In this document: in pieces, positions 44,631-53,536 of the stretch
How the letters are laid out: each line of letters starts with the position of its first letter
Numbering within the stretch: the stretch's first letter is position 1
Assembly: GCA_003170155.1 (NCBI GenBank)
Contig: PMZQ01000081.1
Coordinates: 27,596 to 81,473 of the forward strand
DNA from: Actinomycetota bacterium
GTDB lineage: Bacteria > Actinomycetota > Thermoleophilia > Gaiellales > Gaiellaceae
Length of the DNA: 53,878 nucleotides
Direction: 5' to 3'
The notes under the pieces: model-generated
What the model was told of the DNA's origin: nothing
The model's database searches: none
Seen by the model: only the letters and a program-made list of their open reading frames with translations
Made by a program: the position numbers and the translations under genes

Positions 44631-47030
44631 TCACGACAGCGCTGCCGTCTCGGGCAGCGAGATCGTGAGCGGCCCAGTCTCGGGCAGCGTGTACGACTGT
44701 TCTCCATCGTGGACGACGATCCGGCTCTTGGCGAGCGGCTCCACGGCTTCGACGGTCATCTCGTCGTGGCCTATCGTGAGCACGAGCTTCTGACCGCGAT
44801 ATGTGAGTGGCAGCCGAACACGTGACCAGTGCCGCGGCAGGCTCGGCGCGACGGTGATGCTGTCGGCGGAGCACCGGATACCGCACAGGCCGAGCACTGC
44901 CGACATCCAGGCGCCGCCGTTCGCGGCAGGATGCGTGCCCGCAATGTAGAGCGTCCCCACATACTGCTTGCCGTTACCGTCCAGGTCGATCGACGCGGTC
45001 TTCATGAAGTAGTCGTACGCCGAGTCGATCCTGCCGATCTCCGAGGCGACGAGCGAGTACGCGCACGAGCTGAGGCTGGACCCGTGCTCCGTCCGCGGCT
45101 CGTAGAACTCCCAGTTGGCCGCCTTGATGTCTCTCGAGTAGGCGCCGCGGAACAGGTAGAGCCCGAGGACGACGTCCGCCTGCTTGACGATCTGAGTCGT
45201 CGTTGCCAGGCCGTTGCCACCGCCAAGGTACTCATGGGGATGGAGCTTGCGGCCGAGGAGCTCTGGCAGCGAGACATCCTCGAGCGCCATGTACCCGTCG
45301 AATTGCGGAACGAGCGAGGTTTGTGGATCGGGCTCTGGGCGGTAGAGACGGGGAGCGATCTGGCGGATCGTCTCGAGGTCGCTCTGGAAGTCGAGCCGGC
45401 TCAGCAACGCTCGGGCGAGGACCGGGTGCTGCTGCTGTAGGTGTTCGTCGACCTGCAGGCACACGTCGAAGCAGTGTGCGGCCATCCAGTTCGTGTACGC
45501 GTTGTTGTTCACGCGCTCGTGGTATTCGTCCGGGCCCGTCACGTCGAGGATCTCGTAGCGGCCCTTGTTGTGGTTGTAGTACGAGCACGTCAGATAGAAG
45601 CGAGCGCACTCGTAGATGATTTCGGCGCCACCGTCAAGCAGCACGGAGTCGTCGCCGGTGACGGCATAGTAGTCCCAGATCGCGTACGCGACGTCGGCGC
45701 TGATGTGGTACTGCTTGTCGCGAAAGTACGTCCGCATCGGGCGGTCGGTGAAGACGTCGGTGACGTTGAAGAGGGTGCAGGCGTCGTCACCCGTGTCCTG
45801 GCTCTCCCAGGCGTAGAACGCACCTCGGAAGCCGTACTCGCGTGCCTTGCGACGTGCCCCGTCGAGAGTGTGGTAGCGGTACAGAAGGAGGTTGCGGGCG
45901 ATCTCCGGGAAGGTATGCGTGAAGAAGGGCAGCATGAAGATCTCGGTGTCCCAGAAGACCGCGCCCTTGTACACCTGACCCGACAGTCCGCGCGCCGGGA
46001 TCGACACGCTCTGCGCGTGGGTGGGGGCCACCGAGAGCAGGTGATACATGCTGAACCGCAACGCGAGCTGCGCGTCGTCGTCGCCGTCGATCTCGATTCC
46101 GCAGTCGCGCCAGCGCTCGTCCCAACTCGCGACGTGCGCCGCGAGCAGGACGTCGAACCCCTGTTCAGCGGCATCCCGACACGTACGTTGTGCCTCGGCC
46201 AGCGGATCCGCACTTTCGAGGGCGGTATAGACCGCGACGATCTTGGTCAGCGTGTGCGGCTCGCCGGGCGCCAGCGACAGTTGGGTGTCGTGCCAGATCC
46301 GCTTCTCTTCCCGACCCCATCCCGCCAGGCCGTCGTCGCCGGTCAGCCGCTCGACGACCGCGATCGGTACGAGGCGTTCGTGCGTGCACGCGGTGAGCGC
46401 GAGGGCGCCTTCATCGAACGACGATTCGAACTGCTCCAGGTGAGGGCCGTTCAGGTCCCAAACCTCGCCGTCGATCCCCGTCACCACGCGAAGCGTGCAG
46501 GGCTGCGAGGCCTCGACCGTGTATTCGAAGCAGATGAGGTGCGGCTCCACCAGGCTGGCAAACCGACGCGCCGAGACTGCGATCGTGCAGCCGTCGCCGG
46601 TCATGAACGTCGTCCGTCGCTCGTGCACGGCCTGCCGGAGGTCGAGCGTCTGCTCGTGGCTTGCGACGTCGCTCGACAGCGCGTGCAGCGGCTGGCTCTG
46701 GTACTCGAGGCGCAGGTAGCCCGGGTTCGGGATATTCACGGGCTCGCGCCAGGAATCGCCCACCTTGTCGTACAGCCCCGAGACGATCAACGCGACCTTC
46801 TGCTCGTGCGTGTACTCCTCGAGCGTTCCCCGATAACCCAGATAGCCGTTGCCGACGAGGAACGAGCTCCCCAGTCGATCCATGACGTCCTGGTTGAGTG
46901 CACTCGTCTCTGTGATTCGCCAGGTCATTCCGTCCACGATGGATGCACTCTCATCCGCCGATGGCGCCGGCTTTTGCCCGGCGATCTCATCCCATTCGCC
47001 CGTCGCTTCAATCGATAGCTCCCGTCGCAT
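44631..47030 (-). CDS. GH65 inverting alpha-glucoside phosphorylase (A)
   Basis: A 799-residue (alpha/alpha)6-barrel enzyme of glycoside hydrolase family 65. Segments visible: N-terminal SSFLVGNGYLGYRGTLEEYT, GAVFWDTEIFMLPFF (356-370), the general acid Glu502 in TGPDEYHERVNNNAYTN, KQADVVLGLYL (Lys616-Gln617), and HGSSLS (649-654), which binds phosphate in phosphorylases. It would split an alpha-linked glucobiose with phosphate to beta-glucose 1-phosphate and glucose. The family's known substrates include maltose, trehalose, kojibiose, nigerose and alpha-1,3-oligoglucans; sequence alone does not decide. There is no signal peptide, so it is cytosolic. Its ATG overlaps the stop of the second GH65 gene (TAATG), and its stop abuts pgmB. 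Confidence 0.93.
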   Translation of the reverse strand: MRRELSIEATGEWDEIAGQKPAPSADESASIVDGMTWRITETSALNQDVMDRLGSSFLVGNGYLGYRGTLEEYTHEQKVALIVSGLYDKVGDSWREPVNIPNPGYLRLEYQSQPLHALSSDVASHEQTLDLRQAVHERRTTFMTGDGCTIAVSARRFASLVEPHLICFEYTVEASQPCTLRVVTGIDGEVWDLNGPHLEQFESSFDEGALALTACTHERLVPIAVVERLTGDDGLAGWGREEKRIWHDTQLSLAPGEPHTLTKIVAVYTALESADPLAEAQRTCRDAAEQGFDVLLAAHVASWDERWRDCGIEIDGDDDAQLALRFSMYHLLSVAPTHAQSVSIPARGLSGQVYKGAVFWDTEIFMLPFFTHTFPEIARNLLLYRYHTLDGARRKAREYGFRGAFYAWESQDTGDDACTLFNVTDVFTDRPMRTYFRDKQYHISADVAYAIWDYYAVTGDDSVLLDGGAEIIYECARFYLTCSYYNHNKGRYEILDVTGPDEYHERVNNNAYTNWMAAHCFDVCLQVDEHLQQQHPVLARALLSRLDFQSDLETIRQIAPRLYRPEPDPQTSLVPQFDGYMALEDVSLPELLGRKLHPHEYLGGGNGLATTTQIVKQADVVLGLYLFRGAYSRDIKAANWEFYEPRTEHGSSLSSCAYSLVASEIGRIDSAYDYFMKTASIDLDGNGKQYVGTLYIAGTHPAANGGAWMSAVLGLCGIRCSADSITVAPSLPRHWSRVRLPLTYRGQKLVLTIGHDEMTVEAVEPLAKSRIVVHDGEQSYTLPETGPLTISLPETAALS

Positions 47031-49336
47031 TAAGCCAGCGCTCCATTCGCGGCTACCGTCAGGCCGGCTTTTCCGACGGTCTCGAGCCGCCCCCGCACTA
47101 CCGCGCTGACCGGGCCACCGTCCAGCACTTCGAAAACAGCCTCGCTCTGCGTGACCGTGACGCGGAGGAGGGAGTTACGATAGACGATCTGGAAGCGGTA
47201 AGAGTTCCAGTGGCCAGGGATCTTGGGATTGAAGGACAGCTCGTCACCGTCTGATCGCATCCCGCCGAACCCGTAAACAATGTTCATCCACGCCGCCGCG
47301 ATTGACGTCATGTGGATGCCTTCCCGCACGTTCCGATTGTAGTCGTCGAGATCGATCCGCGTCGCGAACCGGAAGAACTCCAACGCCTCTTCGTTCCTGC
47401 CAAGTTCCTCGGCGAGAATCGAATGGATAGACGGCGAGAGCGACGACTCGTGAATGCAGCGCGGCTCGTAGTACTCGTAGTTGGCGCGCTTCTCCTCGAG
47501 GGAGAACGACCGGTTATAGAGGAACATGAACATCAACACGTCCGGCTGCTTGATCATGTCGTTGCGATACATGCGGTCGTACGACCAGTGGCTGTAGAGC
47601 GGAAAGTCTTCGACGGGGATCTTGTCGATGTCGATGTGGGGGAGATCGAAGAAACCCTCGTGCTGCTCGTAGAGCTGCGTCTCCGGGTCGTAGGGGATGA
47701 ACATCGCGTCCGCCATCTCGCGCCAGCTTGCAAGTTCGCCGTCGCTGCAGTCGAGCTGCTCGAAGAGGTCGGCGCGCCGGTCGGGAGACGTCTCCGCCAT
47801 CTCGGCGAGAACGTCCAGGGCGTACAGGAACGTCCGCTTCGCCATCAGGTTCGTGTAGCAGTTGTTGTTGACCATCATCTGGAACTCATCCGGCCCCATC
47901 ACCGCGTAGTAGCCGAAGCGATGATGCCGGGGCGACCACTGGCCACGAGTAGCCAGGAAGCGGCAGATCTCGACGAGTAGCTCCGCTCCTTCGCGATAGA
48001 GGAGATCGGTATCGCCGGTGATCTTCGCGTAGTGCCAGATTGCGTAGGCGACGGACGTCGTCGGGTGGAACTGGAGACTGGCGTGCTGCCAGAGGGTGCA
48101 GCTCTCAGTTCCATCGGATGTGGCGATCGGGAAGCAGGCGCCCGCGCAATCCAGATCCCGAGCCCGCTCGCGAGCCTGCGGCAGTGTGCGGTAACGAAAC
48201 TCGATCAGTGAGCGTGCCGCGGCCGGGTTGCTGAACAGGTAGAAGGGAAGGCAGTACGTCTCGCTGTCCCAGAACGCGTTCCCGTTGTACGCCTCTCCGG
48301 AGAGGCCCTTCGCACCGATGTTCGAGCCGGGCACGACGCCGCGATACGTCTGATGAAGCTGAAACAGGCAGTAGCGGATTCCCTGCTGTGTATCGGGATC
48401 ACCGTCGATAATGATGTCGGAACGGCCCCAGAAGTCCCGCCAGTAGGCTGCGTTCGACGCTGCGGACACGTCGTAGATCACGCCGCGGAGAGCGTCGAGC
48501 CGTTCCTGGCCTCGCTCCCAAACCGCTTCCGGAGCCTCGCCTGGATGCTGCCCCGGAACGAGAACGACGAGCCTGTCGACGTTCCGTTCCTGCCCCTGCT
48601 CCAGCTCTAGCGAGAACTGACAACCGACGAACTTGTCCGCCGTGATCGGCTCCAGTGCGTCGGCATCTACGCCGTGAATCTCGAAGCCGGCGAAGAGCGG
48701 GTGTTTCGTGTTCTTCGTGACTCCGAGAAGGGCGTACCGCTCGCCGTCCGTCGACTTTTTCGGACAGCGCCAGAAGTTCGTGCGATAGCTCTCGTGGACA
48801 CAGGAGAAATCGAGCGCGAGCGTGACCCGCACAGGGCCCGAGAAGTTGAGCGGCGTCAGCGAAACCCGCTGGAGCCCAAGCTCACGCGTCTCCATGCTGA
48901 GGAAGCGCGAGAACGATACTCGGAGTTCCTGGCCCTGCTTTGTCTTCCAGACGAACTCACGCCGCAGCACTCCTGTCCGTAGGTCGAGCTCTCGGCGGAA
49001 CTCGTCAAACTGAACGCAGTTCAGATCGAGCATCTCGCCCGCGAGCTCGATCCGCGTATGCAGCCAGTCGACGGTGTTCACCATGAAGCAGATCCGGTTC
49101 GAGATCCCCTTGTATGTCATCGGCTCTTTGAGAAATCGCTCCTCGTTGACGCCGTTGACGTAGCACCCAATGAGGGTGTCGCCCGAATAACCCTCGTCCA
49201 TATACCCGCGGACACCTATCTGCTCGTTGGCGAGCGAGAAGAGAGATTCGGAGGCGCGACTTCGCTCGGGGTGGAATCCTTCTTCGATCAGCTTCCAGGG
49301 ATCGACAACCAGGTACTGATCTGCTGCTTTTCCCAT
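47030..49336 (-). CDS. GH65 inverting alpha-glucoside phosphorylase (B)
   Basis: A 768-residue second GH65 protein, clearly a different subfamily from its neighbour. It has ESLFSLANEQIGVRGYMDEG near the N-terminus, NAFWDSETYCLPFYLF (353-368), general acid Glu484 in MGPDEFQMMVNNNCYTN, MIKQPDVLMFMFLY (Lys596-Gln597) and HESSLSPS (629-636) for phosphate. It is cytosolic, with no signal peptide. A GGAGAATTT box precedes ATG 49336. It is the first gene of the three-gene minus-strand operon. It may act on longer oligosaccharides or another linkage than enzyme A; this is inference from the presence of two subfamilies side by side. Confidence 0.92.
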   Translation of the reverse strand: MGKAADQYLVVDPWKLIEEGFHPERSRASESLFSLANEQIGVRGYMDEGYSGDTLIGCYVNGVNEERFLKEPMTYKGISNRICFMVNTVDWLHTRIELAGEMLDLNCVQFDEFRRELDLRTGVLRREFVWKTKQGQELRVSFSRFLSMETRELGLQRVSLTPLNFSGPVRVTLALDFSCVHESYRTNFWRCPKKSTDGERYALLGVTKNTKHPLFAGFEIHGVDADALEPITADKFVGCQFSLELEQGQERNVDRLVVLVPGQHPGEAPEAVWERGQERLDALRGVIYDVSAASNAAYWRDFWGRSDIIIDGDPDTQQGIRYCLFQLHQTYRGVVPGSNIGAKGLSGEAYNGNAFWDSETYCLPFYLFSNPAAARSLIEFRYRTLPQARERARDLDCAGACFPIATSDGTESCTLWQHASLQFHPTTSVAYAIWHYAKITGDTDLLYREGAELLVEICRFLATRGQWSPRHHRFGYYAVMGPDEFQMMVNNNCYTNLMAKRTFLYALDVLAEMAETSPDRRADLFEQLDCSDGELASWREMADAMFIPYDPETQLYEQHEGFFDLPHIDIDKIPVEDFPLYSHWSYDRMYRNDMIKQPDVLMFMFLYNRSFSLEEKRANYEYYEPRCIHESSLSPSIHSILAEELGRNEEALEFFRFATRIDLDDYNRNVREGIHMTSIAAAWMNIVYGFGGMRSDGDELSFNPKIPGHWNSYRFQIVYRNSLLRVTVTQSEAVFEVLDGGPVSAVVRGRLETVGKAGLTVAANGALA

Positions 49337-49434
49337 CTAAATTCTCCGCGTTTCGTTTTCACGCGACTCAACGTCGCGTCTGACTTCGGCGCGTTGGCCC
49401 CCCGCCGCGCCCTCAACTCCTCGGTTTTTACCCC

Positions 49435-49470
49435 GGCGCCGATCGTGACTTATTCCGTCGGATCGGCGCC
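49435..49470. promoter_or_regulatory. Perfect 10-bp inverted repeat upstream of the GH65 operon
   Basis: GGCGCCGATC (49435-49444) and GATCGGCGCC (49461-49470) are exact inverse complements with a 16-nt spacer, 99 nt before the GH65-B start. It could be a regulator site or a terminator for the upstream GH87-like gene; no T-run follows. The rest of the 49337-49558 gap holds no gene. Confidence 0.5.
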
Positions 49471-49558
49471 TGATCGTACTCGGGCGGCATCGAGCTAATG
49501 GCGGTGACCGTCTTGCGGTGATTGAGGCCAGCGCAAGACAGATGCTGTTGTGCGCGAC

Positions 49559-51622
49559 TCACCATGGCGAAGGTGGAGGTGGCGGAACGACCGGCGGGCG
49601 ATCGTCGCACGTGATCGTGTTCGGCAGCTCCCACGCAGCGAGCCAGCCGCCGCCGTTGCCACCCAGGTCGGTTACGGAGAACTCCGAGCCGGCCGGCGTG
49701 AAGTGGAACGACCCACAGTTGTTGATACCTACCGCGCCGACGTTTCGCGCGTTCACGTTCTCGAACGTCGCGGAGCCCGCAGCGCGAGCACTCAGTACCG
49801 AAATGCCGGTTCCATCAACATGGATGTCCTTGAAGTGCACGTTCGAGATCGTATACAGGTCCCTCACGGGGATGTCCGAAACGATCAGGATGGCGTTGTA
49901 GGTGCTCTGGAGGTAGTTATCCCCGGTGACCTCGATGTCCGCGTCGAGCGAGCCTTCGAGCGCGAACAGCCAGATTGCGCCAAGTCCGATGTTCCAGTTC
50001 AGCTCGAGTGACCCCGCGCGGACGACGGTGTTGTTCTTGAACCTGAGGTAGCCCGCGAACGGCGTGCTTCCGAAGCGCTGGCCTGCATGAAGACCACTGC
50101 CTTCGCGCACCGGATCCGCGACGACGTTGTTCGAGACCGTGTTGTCCCGGCCGCCGTAAATCGCGATCCCGTTCGCAAACACCGGCGACTGCACCGTGTT
50201 GTGGTCGAAGGTGTTGTTGGCGTTCTCGATCTCCGGGTGGCCGTCGACGGCTTGCGACCACATCGCCAGCGCGTCGTCGCCGGTGTTTCGGAAGAACGAG
50301 TTCACGACCTTCGAGTTCGTGACCCCTAGGTGGAAGTTGACGCCGTCTGCGATCTGGTTGACGATGATCGTGTTCGAGATCGTCACGTTGTCCATCGGTC
50401 CGTCAAGCCAGATCCCGACCTTCGTGTGGTCGATGTAGAGGCCGTCGATGGTCGAGTCGCTCAAGGCGCCGCCGATTCCGTTTACCTGATCGGCGTCGAT
50501 CCGCTCGCGAACGTCGCCTTCGATGGCGAAGTCCGACAGGTGCACATTGCGACTGCCGCCGTCCCGGGCGTACTTACCGTAGAAGCCGACGCCGGTGTGG
50601 ATCGAGCCGTCGGGCAGCCGTGAGGGGAGCGCGACCTGATGACCGAAGACGATCGACCACCAGTTGCCGGCGCCCTGAATCGCGACATCGTCAACGACGA
50701 TATGGCGGTTCACCTGGAACCGACCCTCGGGAATGAAGACCGTTTGGCCGTGAGCCTTGGCGTAGGCGATTGCGGCGTCGAAGGCTTCCGCGGAGTCCTT
50801 TCGCCCGGTCGGATCGGCGCCGAAGCGCACCACCGACGCCGACACTCGTGGCTCGGTGAGGGGTGGCGCGACCCGCTCGAAGTCCACGAGATCGATCACA
50901 ATCCAGGCTGCGTTCGTGTCGCTCGGCACCGTGAGCCGAACCTTGTCGCCGGTCTTGTATGTGTGGTCGAGCAGCACGCGCTGCTCGTCGTAGAAGTGCA
51001 TCGGCCGGAACGGCGTCGCAAACGGTGGCGCCGGATCCGTCGCGGCCGGGACACAGGAGCACTCGGCGACCCACTGGTCTGGGTGCAGCGGGCCTGCATT
51101 CGGATCGTTCGTGAACGGATACTGGTTGTAGAACCACGAGTACCTCGAGGTCAGCGTCAGTGTCTTCGCGTCCCTCCCGTTCACCGTCAGCTCGATCGGG
51201 ACGTCGATCCCCCCTCCCGTCGGCGCGTCAGGGACGCTGTAGCGGATCGTGAGTGCGTTCGCGGGCCGGGTTAGCGCGAACTCGACGTACTGGCCCGGTG
51301 CCGAAAGCTGGACTGCCTGCCGACCGGAAGCCTCTCCGGCGAGCGTGTAGGCGGCTGTGTCGAAGCCGATGATGGATCCGTTCGTGCGCGCGCTCTCCGC
51401 CTCTTGCTCGACGAAGTTGACCCTCGCCCCTCGCCCCACTGTCAGCGCTGGATCAATCGCAGCGACGGTATCTCGCGGCCGAGGATCCTTCTTTGCGGCA
51501 GCCGTCGCCGTTTTGATTGCGATCATCGAGACTGCGAGTGCCAGCATGGAATCCGGCGCGACCCTTTGAAGCCAGCGGCCGACTTCTCGATCGCGGCTTG
51601 TGCAAATGCGGCGAGACGCCAT
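49559..51622 (-). CDS. Secreted right-handed beta-helix protein, probable GH87 alpha-1,3-glucanase/mycodextranase
   Basis: A 687-residue exported protein. A basic N-terminus and hydrophobic SMLALAVSMIAIKTATAAA suggest a Sec signal. Residues about 70-250 form a carbohydrate-binding-like beta domain (NFVEQEAESARTNG; GRQAVQLSAPGQYVEFAL; LTSRYSWFYNQYPFTNDP) of the kind attached to GH87 enzymes. From about 265 (VVRFGADPTGRKDSAEAFDA) a pectate-lyase-like beta-helix runs to about 670, including AKAHGQTVFIPEGRFQV and the acidic FRNTGDDALAMWSQ (about 440-450), a likely catalytic region. A Pro-rich tail ends it. I recognise GH87-like sequence, but other beta-helix glycosidases remain possible. ATG 51622 has a GAGGAA box about 11 nt upstream; ATG 51547 is an alternative. 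Confidence 0.75.
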   Translation of the reverse strand: MASRRICTSRDREVGRWLQRVAPDSMLALAVSMIAIKTATAAAKKDPRPRDTVAAIDPALTVGRGARVNFVEQEAESARTNGSIIGFDTAAYTLAGEASGRQAVQLSAPGQYVEFALTRPANALTIRYSVPDAPTGGGIDVPIELTVNGRDAKTLTLTSRYSWFYNQYPFTNDPNAGPLHPDQWVAECSCVPAATDPAPPFATPFRPMHFYDEQRVLLDHTYKTGDKVRLTVPSDTNAAWIVIDLVDFERVAPPLTEPRVSASVVRFGADPTGRKDSAEAFDAAIAYAKAHGQTVFIPEGRFQVNRHIVVDDVAIQGAGNWWSIVFGHQVALPSRLPDGSIHTGVGFYGKYARDGGSRNVHLSDFAIEGDVRERIDADQVNGIGGALSDSTIDGLYIDHTKVGIWLDGPMDNVTISNTIIVNQIADGVNFHLGVTNSKVVNSFFRNTGDDALAMWSQAVDGHPEIENANNTFDHNTVQSPVFANGIAIYGGRDNTVSNNVVADPVREGSGLHAGQRFGSTPFAGYLRFKNNTVVRAGSLELNWNIGLGAIWLFALEGSLDADIEVTGDNYLQSTYNAILIVSDIPVRDLYTISNVHFKDIHVDGTGISVLSARAAGSATFENVNARNVGAVGINNCGSFHFTPAGSEFSVTDLGGNGGGWLAAWELPNTITCDDRPPVVPPPPPSPW

Positions 51623-51737
51623 CGTGGTTCCATTCCTCGGCTCAGGCCGGCACTCTCAATAGCTGCCGGTCTAGCAAAAATAAAACGATTTTGAACCATA
51701 ACAGGCCTCGTCATTGCAAGAACCCGACAGAACGCTG

Positions 51738-51869
51738 CTAGAAGTTGACCACGACCTTCGCAGGCGGCGTTTCGGTGTGCTGGCAGCACATGCCGCCAGC
51801 CCGGATCGCCAGGTCGTTTACGGTGATGGGGCGGGTGATAGCGAACGAGCCCTGCGGAATCCAGACCGT
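51738..51869 (-). pseudogene. Remnant of a second GH87-like beta-helix gene
   Basis: A minus-strand frame reads TVWIPQGSFAITRPITVNDL, then AIRAGGM. It lines up with TVFIPEGRFQVNRHIVVDDV and AIQGAGN of the intact beta-helix gene downstream. After AGGM similarity is lost, and the frame ends CCQHTETPPAKVVVNF at TAG 51738-51740. No signal peptide or other domains remain. It is the relic of a duplicated or recombined paralogue lying directly upstream of the intact gene. Confidence 0.6.
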
Positions 51870-51954
51870 CCGGCTTGCGACCGCGTTCGAACCGACGCTG
51901 CCGATATCTGCGGCATGACCCGACTTCTCTTCAGCACGCGTTCGTCCAGATTCG

Positions 51955-52758
51955 TCAGTGAATCAGTATGTGTCGCATCCGGCGAAGCGCAAACCACCAC
52001 CCGAGGACTGTCATCCCCACCAAGAATGCTACGCCGATGACAACATCCGGACCGACGGTGCCGAGTGAGGGACCGCGGACGACATTGATCGAGTGGTAGA
52101 GCGGCAGTGCTACGACAAGAACCTGGATCGCTCGGGGGTAGACGGACAACGGATAGAACGTCGTGGCGAAAAGGAACATGGGGAGCATCACGAGCTGCAC
52201 GTACTGGAAGTCGTCGACGCTGCGAACGTACGACGCAACGACGAGGCCTGCCGGTGCGAACGCGACTGCAATCAGCACCGACATTGGCAGAAGCAGCAGC
52301 GCGCTCCAGGAGAGCGTCAGACCAAGCCCGGCCATGATGGCGAGGAAGCCGACGCCCGCGAGCGTACCGCGCGTCGTCGCCCACAGGACCTCGGCGAGCA
52401 CGATCTCGCGAACGTCTACCGGCGTCGCCAGCACGACGTCGTAGAGATTGGTCTGCTTGATGCGGCCGTACGCGCCGAAAATCGTCTCGTTCGTCGACGC
52501 GTTCATTACTGCCATCGCGAGCAGCGCCGGCGCGATGTACTGCGCGAACGTAACGTCACTGCGAACTCCCGGAACGTTGCCCACGAGATGGCCGACCCCG
52601 ACTCCCATTGCGAGTAGGTACATCAGGGGCTCGAGGACAGCCGCGACGACCTCGGCCCAGCCATGGCGGTAGACCTTCATTTGACGCTCGAAGAGCGCGC
52701 GCGCGCCGATCCAGCCGCGTCGCGCGCGGACGTCGTGCGTCGTTGCCGCCGTCGTCAC
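51955..52758 (-). CDS. ABC-2 type exporter permease (second)
   Basis: A 267-residue membrane protein with six predicted TM helices. The N-terminus VRARRGWIGARALFERQMKV is cytoplasmic. Helices include VVAAVLEPLMYLLAMGVGVG, YIAPALLAMAVMNASTNETI (the ABC-2 signature area), LLLLPMSVLIAVAFAPAGLV and VVIGVAFLVGMTVLGWWFAL. The GTG start at 52758 overlaps the stop of the first permease (GTGA). With that permease and the ATPase it forms a complete exporter of the drug/lipo-oligosaccharide (NodJ-like) class; the substrate is unknown. Confidence 0.88.
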   Translation of the reverse strand: MTTAATTHDVRARRGWIGARALFERQMKVYRHGWAEVVAAVLEPLMYLLAMGVGVGHLVGNVPGVRSDVTFAQYIAPALLAMAVMNASTNETIFGAYGRIKQTNLYDVVLATPVDVREIVLAEVLWATTRGTLAGVGFLAIMAGLGLTLSWSALLLLPMSVLIAVAFAPAGLVVASYVRSVDDFQYVQLVMLPMFLFATTFYPLSVYPRAIQVLVVALPLYHSINVVRGPSLGTVGPDVVIGVAFLVGMTVLGWWFALRRMRHILIH

Positions 52759-53531
52759 GCGTGCAACCTCCGCCGGAATCTCCAGCTCCCCACGACCAGG
52801 CCGGCAACAACGAAGAGCAGCAGGTAGCCGATGTGCACTAGCGACCCGGTAAGCGTCGCCGTCCCGAGGTTGAGTGTTCGACAGAGCTCCACGCCGTGCC
52901 ACAGCGGCGACGCGTAGGCCAGCGTCTGCACCCAGTGGGCCTGGGTCGAGAGCGGGAAGAACGTGCCCGACAAGAGGTAGAGCGGCTGGATGACGAAGCG
53001 GAAGAACGTCCTGATGTGCCGGAAGTCGCGGACGCCGATCGCCCAGGCCGCGGCCGGCGCGGAGAAGGCGAGGCCGGTCAAGACGGCTACCGGCACCGTC
53101 AGCAGCGACATCCACGAATCCGCCGCGCCCAGGGCGACCTGGATGACGAAGAAGCCGGCGCTGAGGAGCCCGACGCGGGCCGAGCTGAAGAGTTGCTGGC
53201 CGATCATGATGTCGCGCGGCGACAGCGGCGTGGCGACGGTGTAGGTGTAGCTCCCCGTGGCCTGGGCCTGGAAGAAGACCTGGAAGGCACCGCTCGTGAA
53301 GGCCATCTGCATCGCAGAGGCGGCGATCATCCCGGGAGCGAGGAACGAGAGGTAGGAAACCCCGAGCGTGGCGTGGTTGGCATCGACGAGGCGGCCGATG
53401 CCGATCCCGATGCCGGTCAGGAAGAGGAGCGGGTTGAGGAGGCCGATGACTATCGAGCCGCGCCACGAGCGCCGGTAGACGAGCCACTGGTGCCCGAACT
53501 CGCGCAGCGGGTAAGCGAAGGCTGGAGTCAT
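52755..53531 (-). CDS. ABC-2 type exporter permease (first)
   Basis: A 258-residue permease with six TM helices, similar in layout to its neighbour: GSIVIGLLNPLLFLTGIGIG, LAPGMIAASAMQMAFTSGAF, the cytoplasmic TYTVATPLSPRDIMIGQQLF loop of ABC-2 proteins, and a last helix LLLFVVAGLVVGSWRF. The ATG at 53531 is 5 nt after the ATPase stop. The two permeases share organisation and are probably heterodimer partners. Confidence 0.9.
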   Translation of the reverse strand: MTPAFAYPLREFGHQWLVYRRSWRGSIVIGLLNPLLFLTGIGIGIGRLVDANHATLGVSYLSFLAPGMIAASAMQMAFTSGAFQVFFQAQATGSYTYTVATPLSPRDIMIGQQLFSSARVGLLSAGFFVIQVALGAADSWMSLLTVPVAVLTGLAFSAPAAAWAIGVRDFRHIRTFFRFVIQPLYLLSGTFFPLSTQAHWVQTLAYASPLWHGVELCRTLNLGTATLTGSLVHIGYLLLFVVAGLVVGSWRFRRRLHA

Positions 53532-53536
53532 GGCGG

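Noticed and set aside
45441-47018. A 525-codon plus-strand frame opposite GH65-A
   Set aside because: Antisense shadow; GH65 motifs on the minus strand are unambiguous and intact.
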